64,000 nucleotides of DNA from Cyanobium sp. Aljojuca 7A6 (GTDB lineage Bacteria > Cyanobacteriota > Cyanobacteriia > PCC-6307 > Cyanobiaceae), in NCBI RefSeq assembly GCF_024346455.1, contig NZ_JAGQCY010000001.1, positions 62,001 to 126,000 of the forward strand. Reading direction: 5' to 3'. Under the pieces are notes generated by a model, which did not search any database, was not told the origin of the DNA, and worked only from the letters and a program-made list of their open reading frames with translations. Numbering within the stretch: the first letter of the stretch is position 1; each line of letters opens with the position of its first letter. The position numbers and the translations under genes were made by a program. This document shows positions 59,174 to 64,000 of the stretch, in pieces.

Positions 59174-59464
59174 GGCCTCTCCTTGCTCCGATGAACCCAG
59201 TCTGGTGACGCCGTCGCCGGGGAGGAACGGCTTGCCGTACTGACAAGCGGGACTGCTGGATCTACTAATGAATCAGAGGCCACGACCAGGGCAGCGCGAG
59301 CCCAGACCCTGCAACCGGCCCTAGCCCTTGGCTTCTGCGAAGCAGTAGGGCGCTCGATACGGGGCGCCCTTCCCATTGAAACTGAGTCCAGCGGTGACCA
59401 TGAACAGAGGCGGCAAAGCGAGCTGAGCCGCTTCTCTTAGAATGGCCCTGGCTGCTAGGCATCC

Positions 59465-59752
59465 ATGCGCCTCGACGACCTGCTGGCTCAGGCTCCAAGG
59501 ATCCGGGAGATCGCCACCGCGCACGGCGCCACCAATCTGGCGGCGTTCGGCTCCGTGGCCCGTGATCAGGCCGGACCCGACAGTGATCTCGACCTCCTGG
59601 TGGACCTGCCCCCCCGCACCGGCCTGCTGGAGCGCATCGCCCTGAAGCTGGCTTTGGAGGACATGCTGCATTGCCGCGTGGACCTGATTCGCCGCCGCAA
59701 TCTCAAACCAACCGCTCTGGCCTCTGCTGAGCGGGATGCGATTCCCCTGTGA
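59465..59752 (+). CDS. mntA: MntA-type nucleotidyltransferase antitoxin
   Basis: A 95-residue minimal nucleotidyltransferase: F-G-S-V-A-R, then D-S-D-L-D-L-L-V-D with the metal-binding Asp pair, followed by D-L-I-R-R. In type VII toxin-antitoxin systems MntA AMPylates a Tyr of the HEPN toxin HepT. The stop overlaps the hepT start by four bases (ATGA). Confidence 0.85.
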   Translation: MRLDDLLAQAPRIREIATAHGATNLAAFGSVARDQAGPDSDLDLLVDLPPRTGLLERIALKLALEDMLHCRVDLIRRRNLKPTALASAERDAIPL

Positions 59753-60091
59753 TGTCACCAAGGGACCGTGATGCCCTGGCTGACATCCTGACCGCGATCC
59801 GTCGGATGCAAGGGTTTCCCATCCCCGATCGCGAGACGTTCCTGGCCAGCGACGTTCTCCAGGACGCCGTGGTGCGCAATCTCGAGATCATTGGAGAAGC
59901 CACCAAGCGGCTGAGCGACAGTTGCCGCCAGCAACATCCGCTGATTCCCTGGCGGGAGATGGCCGCGATGCGGGATGTGCTGATCCATGCCGATGACCGC
60001 GTGGACTCGAGGAGGTGTGGATTACCCTGAGCGAGTGAGCGAGCAACTACCTGCGCTTTTCGCACAGATCGAGCCTTTGCTCAGCGAGTGA
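59749..60091 (+). pseudogene. hepT: HepT-type HEPN toxin, frameshifted
   Basis: 93 codons are readable: D-A-V-V-R-N-L-E-I-I-G-E-A-T-K-R and M-R-D-V-L-I-H-A-D-D near residue 79. The HEPN motif R-x4-H is present, but the H-x-Y Tyr is Asp. The frame is lost near 60004: in another frame L-E-E-V-W-I-T-L-S-E follows, and then, after another shift, S-E-Q-L-P-A-L-F-A-Q-I-E-P-L-L-S-E to 60091. So the C-terminus is broken twice and the AMPylation Tyr is absent. Confidence 0.8.
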
Positions 60092-60720
60092 TCAGGTGGC
60101 CACTGATCGGGGCCGCTTCCCTCATCGCCGGGTGGTGCAGCGGCTTCTCCGTTGGCCTGGCGAAAGCTGAACAGCAGGTTCGCGCCACGGTGCTCTCGAT
60201 CGGGGACGGCGACACCATCCGTGTGCTGCAGGGACAGCAGCGGCTCACGATCCGGCTGGCCTGCATTGATGCTCCGGAGATGGCGCAGGCTCCTCTGATG
60301 GCACCAACGCCCGCCGCTACCTGCAGAGCCGGGCGCGGCTGGGCTCCAGCGTGACCCTCAGGCCCCAGACGGTGGATCGCTAAGGCCGCACGGTGGCGGA
60401 GGTGATCGGGGAGGTGAATCTGAACCTGGCGCTGGTGGAAGACGGCATGGCCTTTGCCAACCGCAACCACCTCGGCCAGTGCGATGCCGGGAGGATGTGG
60501 AGGCCGAGTTTCAGGCGTCCCGCAGCCGCTACGGGGTATGGAGGGTGCCGGGTGGAATCACCCGCCCCTGGGACTTTCGAGGTGGCAGAACAGCGGGGCG
60601 ATCAGCCAGCACCGCCGAATCGATTCCTGGTGGCCGGAGGTTACGCTGCCGCAGGATCGGCTCCTTTGCACGCACCCAGGAGTTGCTGCGGCTTCTGCTG
60701 GCCATGGGGTCCTCACGATT
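60088..60720 (+). pseudogene. Thermonuclease (SNase) pseudogene B
   Basis: The start GTG 60088 overlaps the hepT end. After a signal-like N-terminus come T-V-L-S-I-G-D-G-D-T-I-R-V and I-R-L-A-C-I-D-A-P-E-M, then a frameshift, T-V-D-R-stop (TAA near 60381), G-R-T-V-A-E-V-I, another shift, and S-R-Y-G-V-W-R-V-P-G-G-I-T-R-P-W-D-F. The end has G-S-F-A-R-T-Q-E-L-L-R. All SNase blocks are present in order but in three frames. Confidence 0.85.
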
Positions 60721-60751
60721 CAGCGAAGCCGTGTCAACGCAAGCCCACGGC

Positions 60752-61162
60752 TCAACGTTGCAGTTTGGACCCTCCGCAGTCCTGCCAGCTGCTGAGCAGA
60801 CGTGCCAGCTCGTCTTTCATGGCGGCGAGCTCACCGATCCGCAGGTTGATCGATTCCATCTTTGCCGCAATGCTGTCTTTTAGAACACCGCAGTTGCAGA
60901 CACCAGCTCGGCGCACTTCCAGGATCCTCGCCAACTCTGGAATCGAGACGTCCATCGCCCGCAGGGCTCGAATGATCGCCAGCTCAGCGAGATTCTCCTC
61001 ATCAAACAATCGGTATCCACCGGCGGAGCGATCCTTGGGCTGGAGCAGGCCCTCATCGCAGTAATAACGGATCGTCTTCACCGGCAGGCCGGTGCGCCTG
61101 GCTACCTCGCCGATGCGCAGGCTGGGAGCAGGGTTTGCTGATAGGGATCCCTGGCGGGCCAA
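60752..61162 (-). CDS. MerR-family transcriptional regulator, copy 2
   Basis: A 136-residue MerR protein (TTG 61162): L-R-I-G-E-V-A-R-R-T-G-L-P-V-K-T-I-R-Y-Y, then G-G-Y-R-L-F, D-V-S-I-P-E-L, and a C-terminal C-N-C-G near residue 91, the C-x-C metal-ligand pattern. Another Cys lies in W-Q-D-C near 129. It is divergent from the DUF3721 unit at 61279 and may activate it. The exact start codon is uncertain because no ATG is available. Confidence 0.9.
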   Translation of the reverse strand: MARQGSLSANPAPSLRIGEVARRTGLPVKTIRYYCDEGLLQPKDRSAGGYRLFDEENLAELAIIRALRAMDVSIPELARILEVRRAGVCNCGVLKDSIAAKMESINLRIGELAAMKDELARLLSSWQDCGGSKLQR

Positions 61163-61167
61163 GGCAA

Positions 61168-61186
61168 GAACCCTCCACTGGGTAGA
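61168..61186. promoter_or_regulatory. Imperfect MerR-type dyad
   Basis: ACCC-TCCACT-GGGT (61170-61183) is a small palindrome next to the MerR start, a possible operator. No -35/-10 pair with a 19-20 base spacer is clear. Confidence 0.3.
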
Positions 61187-61278
61187 AGCTTCACCAGCCT
61201 AGGAGGCGCCATAAAGCGAGGGAAGCTGGCCAAGAGTCTCCAGCAGTCGCGCGTTACTAGAGACATTCGCTAGGGTGG

Positions 61279-61566
61279 GTGCTCAGCAGGCCAGCCTGCG
61301 CTCGCACCCGTCCCGTGTCGATCCTTTCAAGTCCGTGGCCAGCTCGGGCAGCAGCCGCGATCGGAGCCAACCTCCTGCTCTCCGCCGCTGGGCTGGCCTC
61401 TCCAGCCGCCGGTTCTGGCGGCGTCCCGGCGATGTACGCCACCCAGGCAGAAGCGGAGAAGGCCGCCAAGCTGCATTTCAACTGCACCGGCGCCCACAAG
61501 ATGGGAGATCAGTGGATGCCCTGCGCCAAGCATGGTGGCGCCCAGGGCTCCTCGCACTCCCACTGA
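61279..61566 (+). CDS. DUF3721 exported protein, copy 2
   Basis: About 95 residues (GTG 61279; GTG 61315 possible), with a signal segment ending near A-A-G-S-G-G. The domain reads M-Y-A-T-Q-A-E-A-E-K-A-A-K-L, then N-C-T-G-A-H-K-M-G-D-Q-W-M-P-C-A-K-H, a full C-x-G-x-H-x-M-G-x-x-W-M-P-C-x-x-H. The C-terminus ends in S-H-S-H. Cys, His and Met together suggest a copper or zinc site. It begins the three-gene unit opposite MerR copy 2. Confidence 0.85.
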   Translation: MLSRPACARTRPVSILSSPWPARAAAAIGANLLLSAAGLASPAAGSGGVPAMYATQAEAEKAAKLHFNCTGAHKMGDQWMPCAKHGGAQGSSHSH

Positions 61567-61580
61567 GGCCAGGCACTCCC

Positions 61581-61985
61581 ATGGCCCAGTGTGGCGACAA
61601 GCCCAAGCGGATCGCTTTCGGGGTGGCGCCCCTGGGCATCATCTCGATCGGCATCGTGCCGATGGGGGTGGTGAGCATCGGCGTCGTGCCAATGGGGGTG
61701 ATCAGCATCGGGGTGGTGGGCATGGGTGTGCTCAATGCCTGCGTGGTGGGGATGGGGGTGGTGGTGGCCGGTGTCAGTGCCATGGGGATCTGGTCGCTGA
61801 CCCCAGGCAGTGGCCATCAACACCACAGCAGCGGGGCGGCGCAGCAACAGCTGCTGGCCTACCCGAGCCGGCAGGTGGCCCTTCAGAAAGCGCGTGAGCT
61901 GGGCTGCGAGGGCGTGCACGCCATGGGTGACCTCTGGATGCCGTGCTCTGAGCATTCAACGCAACATTCCACACATCAACACTGA
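61581..61985 (+). CDS. Decapeptide-repeat protein with DUF3721 end
   Basis: A 134-residue protein. After a basic start it has five or six ten-residue repeats of the form G-[IV]-V-P-M-G-V-[VI]-S-I (about residues 14-70), then an S/G/H-rich linker and a C-terminal DUF3721 domain, G-C-E-G-V-H-A-M-G-D-L-W-M-P-C-S-E-H and a His-containing tail. The repeats are hydrophobic and could form membrane segments or a beta-solenoid. It starts 15 bases after the previous stop. Fusion of these parts is unusual. Confidence 0.8.
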   Translation: MAQCGDKPKRIAFGVAPLGIISIGIVPMGVVSIGVVPMGVISIGVVGMGVLNACVVGMGVVVAGVSAMGIWSLTPGSGHQHHSSGAAQQQLLAYPSRQVALQKARELGCEGVHAMGDLWMPCSEHSTQHSTHQH

Positions 61986-61988
61986 ACA

Positions 61989-62186
61989 ATGAAATCGATT
62001 CGCAACCTCAGCGCGGCCCTGATCTTTACCCTCCTGGCATCCACGCCTGACGCCCTGGCCTGTGGCGGCGGCGGGTCAGGCAGCTATCGCAAACCAGCCC
62101 GGCCTGGCCAGCACCAGCATCAACACAGTCCGGCGGTACCATCCTCCGAGAAAGAATCCACAACTCCCCAGGTCGCTCCCCGGTAG
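61989..62186 (+). CDS. Small exported Gly/His-rich protein
   Basis: A 65-residue protein with a signal peptide (likely cleavage near D-A-L-A), a mature start C-G-G-G-G-S-G-S-Y, then a H-Q-H-Q-H-S cluster and a polar tail. It begins three bases after the previous stop, so it is the third gene of the unit. A metal-binding role is likely from the Cys and His but unproven. Confidence 0.65.
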   Translation: MKSIRNLSAALIFTLLASTPDALACGGGGSGSYRKPARPGQHQHQHSPAVPSSEKESTTPQVAPR

Positions 62187-62234
62187 GAACGATGCGGGAG
62201 CTGTGGATGTCAATCTCAACTAACGAGCCTGCGA

Positions 62235-63863
62235 TCAGAAGCGGAAGCTCGTCTTCACCAGTCCGCCGAACTGACTGAAGCTTTCGCCCGAAGGTGTTGC
62301 CTGGCCGAGGGGGCGGCTGAGATAGATCAGAGCCGGTGTGATCGAGATGTTGTCAGTCACCTGAAACTTGTACCACCACTCCCAAACATAGTTGCCGTCG
62401 TTCGGGGTTACGCCGCCGCTGAGCGCTGTAGCAAAGACGGGTTGGGCCACAGCAAAGCCGAAGTCATTGCCCTTGGCGAACACATCGGTCCACTGCAGAC
62501 CCACCATCCAGGACTGGCTGGTGCTGAGGCTGCCGCGGGGTTGGGGCGTGCTGTAGGTGGTGCTGTTAATTCCCCATCCGAGGCTCAGGGAAGGCAGCCA
62601 ACCGCTGCGGAGCGGTTGCCAGAAAGCGCTCAGGCCCCAGGCACTGGTTGAGGCATTGATGTTGTGATCGATCGCGCTGTGAGTAAACGGGGTGGTTCCC
62701 GGAACGAACTGGGTCTCCGGTTGCACATAAGACCAGATGGCAGCCAGACCCCATTGCTCCTGCTGATAGCCCAGCTGCACGCTCGCGGTGGCGCCGGAAT
62801 TCCTGTTGCCAAGACCACCGCCACCGTCCTCCACCGAAACACTGGGATTGCCGCTGTCGCCATTGGCGGCCACATAGTTGGCACTGAGGCTGAAGCCATT
62901 GCTCTGCCACCACAACCCTGCACCAGCGCCGAGATTCTTGCTGTAGGCCGCCGGCGCACCATTCACCGTCATCACGTTAAGGATGGTGTCCGCCGGATAC
63001 ACGCTGGGCCACAGCGCCAGCATGTCTTCCTGCCCCACGCGGGCACCCAGGGTGGCCGTGAACCCACCACCGAGGGGCCATTGGTAGAAGAGCTTGTCAA
63101 TGGAGACGACGTCGCCGCAGTCGGTTCCGGTCCCGCAATCCTCTTCGAACGCCACTTCAAGCTCAGCCAGGCCGAGGGCATGCGGTTCACCACCAAACAC
63201 GCTTTGGCCGAAGTTGCCGGCCCGCAGATTGGTGCGCAGCAGATCCTTGCCGGTGAAGCTGGTGTCGAAGGTCAGCTGCACGTCGTAGTTGAACGTGGTG
63301 GCATTGGGCAGGGGTACGGGCGTCCGTGGACGGCCCGTGAATTCATTCGGTGCCCGATTGACCGTGTTGGCCCCTGTGTTGATCGCCGATCCTGAGAAGG
63401 TATTGGCGCCCACCACAAACGTGGCCTGGCCGCTCAGCTTGGTGGTGGTGGAGAACCGGGTGGCCTCCAGCTCACCCACCTTGGCTTCGAGGCCATCGAC
63501 GCGGCCGCGCAGCATGGCGAGTTCCTTCTCGAACTCGGCCATCAGGCGCTTCAGCTCGTCGGTCACCTCGGTGATCCGGTCGAGGCAGGCGTTGAGCAGG
63601 GCGGCGGCCTCGTAGCGGGTCATGGCCTGACCACCCTTGTAGGTGCCATTGGGGTAGCCGGCGACGCAGCCGTAGCGCTCAATCAGGTTGGTCAAAGCCT
63701 GAAAAGCCCAGTCGCTCGGCCTGACGTCGGAGAACTGGGTGATGCTGGTGACCTGCTCCTGGGTGGCGTATCGGTTCACACCCGCCATGTCGAGGTTCGC
63801 GGCGTGGGACGCCAGCGGAGCCGCCAGACCGACAGCGATGAGCGTGGAACGCAGAGGAAGCAT
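62235..63863 (-). CDS. som: SLH-OprB outer-membrane porin
   Basis: About 542 residues from ATG 63863, with a signal peptide (cleavage near S-H-A-A). An SLH-type region follows (F-S-D-V-R-P-S-D-W-A-F-Q-A-L, Y-G-C-V-A-G-Y-P-N-G-T-Y, A-M-T-R-Y-E-A-A-A-L-L), then a coiled coil (L-K-R-L-M-A-E-F-E-K-E-L) and an OprB-type beta barrel ending in F-R-F. Such porins anchor to the wall through SLH and admit small solutes. It is the major outer-membrane protein type in Synechococcus. Confidence 0.95.
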   Translation of the reverse strand: MLPLRSTLIAVGLAAPLASHAANLDMAGVNRYATQEQVTSITQFSDVRPSDWAFQALTNLIERYGCVAGYPNGTYKGGQAMTRYEAAALLNACLDRITEVTDELKRLMAEFEKELAMLRGRVDGLEAKVGELEATRFSTTTKLSGQATFVVGANTFSGSAINTGANTVNRAPNEFTGRPRTPVPLPNATTFNYDVQLTFDTSFTGKDLLRTNLRAGNFGQSVFGGEPHALGLAELEVAFEEDCGTGTDCGDVVSIDKLFYQWPLGGGFTATLGARVGQEDMLALWPSVYPADTILNVMTVNGAPAAYSKNLGAGAGLWWQSNGFSLSANYVAANGDSGNPSVSVEDGGGGLGNRNSGATASVQLGYQQEQWGLAAIWSYVQPETQFVPGTTPFTHSAIDHNINASTSAWGLSAFWQPLRSGWLPSLSLGWGINSTTYSTPQPRGSLSTSQSWMVGLQWTDVFAKGNDFGFAVAQPVFATALSGGVTPNDGNYVWEWWYKFQVTDNISITPALIYLSRPLGQATPSGESFSQFGGLVKTSFRF

Positions 63864-64000
63864 GGAACAGAGTCTCCAGAGCACCGCCGGGCTGGCGGCT
63901 TGCTCGAAATAATCACCCATGTCTCCACCAACTCGCGAGCACTGGAGACAACGGTCATGGTTTGGACACCACAGCCAGGCCGTCGCTCCCGGCCACGGTT
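63864..64000. other. Upstream region of the porin gene
   Basis: The frame remains open to 63920 without family text. I see no further gene; the porin promoter should lie here or beyond the window. Confidence 0.4.

Noticed and set aside
1-64000. tRNA, rRNA and CRISPR arrays
   Set aside because: I looked for T-loop (GGTTCRANNC) signatures, rRNA-like stretches and regularly spaced direct repeats and saw none; a tRNAscan or CRISPR search could settle it.

Overview
The window reads as the chromosome of a GC-rich picocyanobacterium of the Synechococcus/Cyanobium type. The evidence is four high-light-inducible (Hli) chlorophyll-binding genes, an SLH-OprB outer-membrane porin, an SmtA-type metallothionein, a DUF1651 protein, DUF3721 proteins and a cyanobacterial PEP-CTERM-like C-terminus. 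This is inference from gene content; no rRNA or tRNA gene was seen.

Layout. 1-2.9 kb (minus): a multi-PAS sensor running off the left edge, then a compact Hli / small-membrane-protein / NTF2-like cluster. 3-4 kb: a decayed Phd/VapC module. 4-12.7 kb: a membrane protein, gamma-glutamyltransferase, a GHL10-type glycosidase, glutathionyl-hydroquinone reductase, a Kir potassium channel, fetAB metal export and a Tat-type nitroreductase. 12.7-14.4 kb: a MerR-controlled cassette (DUF3721, PepSY-type membrane protein, MerR, DUF305). 14.4-25.7 kb: Hli, a twice-frameshifted P450, an HD hydrolase, an acyltransferase plus alpha/beta hydrolase pair, a PEP-CTERM-like protein, a double nitrilase, and an exported methyltransferase with an amino acid permease. 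25.8-33 kb: a cyclic-nucleotide-type MscS channel, a PAS-GGDEF cyclase and an alcohol dehydrogenase. 33-42 kb: an accessory region, with a kinase fragment, nuclease and transposase relics, GGAC-rich repeats, an EAL phosphodiesterase and a perfect 441-bp tandem duplication. 42-47.4 kb: SLOG protein, RecD2 helicase, a nucleotidyltransferase/HTH two-gene unit, and chimeric debris of metallothionein, CDGSH and DUF1651 genes. 47.5-59.2 kb: a zinc-homeostasis region. 59.4-60.7 kb: broken MntA/HepT and thermonuclease genes. 60.7-62.2 kb: a second MerR/DUF3721 cassette. 62.2-63.9 kb: porin.

How it works together. The zinc region holds znuABC, two COG0523 GTPases, a P-loop relative, two metallophosphoesterase-like proteins (one with Cys in place of metal ligands), an alpha/beta hydrolase, a WD40 protein, zur, a flavin N-hydroxylase-like protein and a metallothionein. 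Perfect or near-perfect TGAGAA/TTCTCA palindromes at 47.5 and 54.5 kb, and a weaker one at 57.2 kb, are probable Zur boxes, so this looks like one Zur regulon gathered in 12 kb. Two separate MerR-linked loci encode three small exported DUF3721 proteins ending in a C-x-G-x-H-x-M-G-x-x-W-M-P-C motif. I propose these as a metal- or redox-responsive envelope system; no function is proven. This, with the Cys-substituted phosphoesterase of the zinc region, is the best candidate for undescribed biology here.
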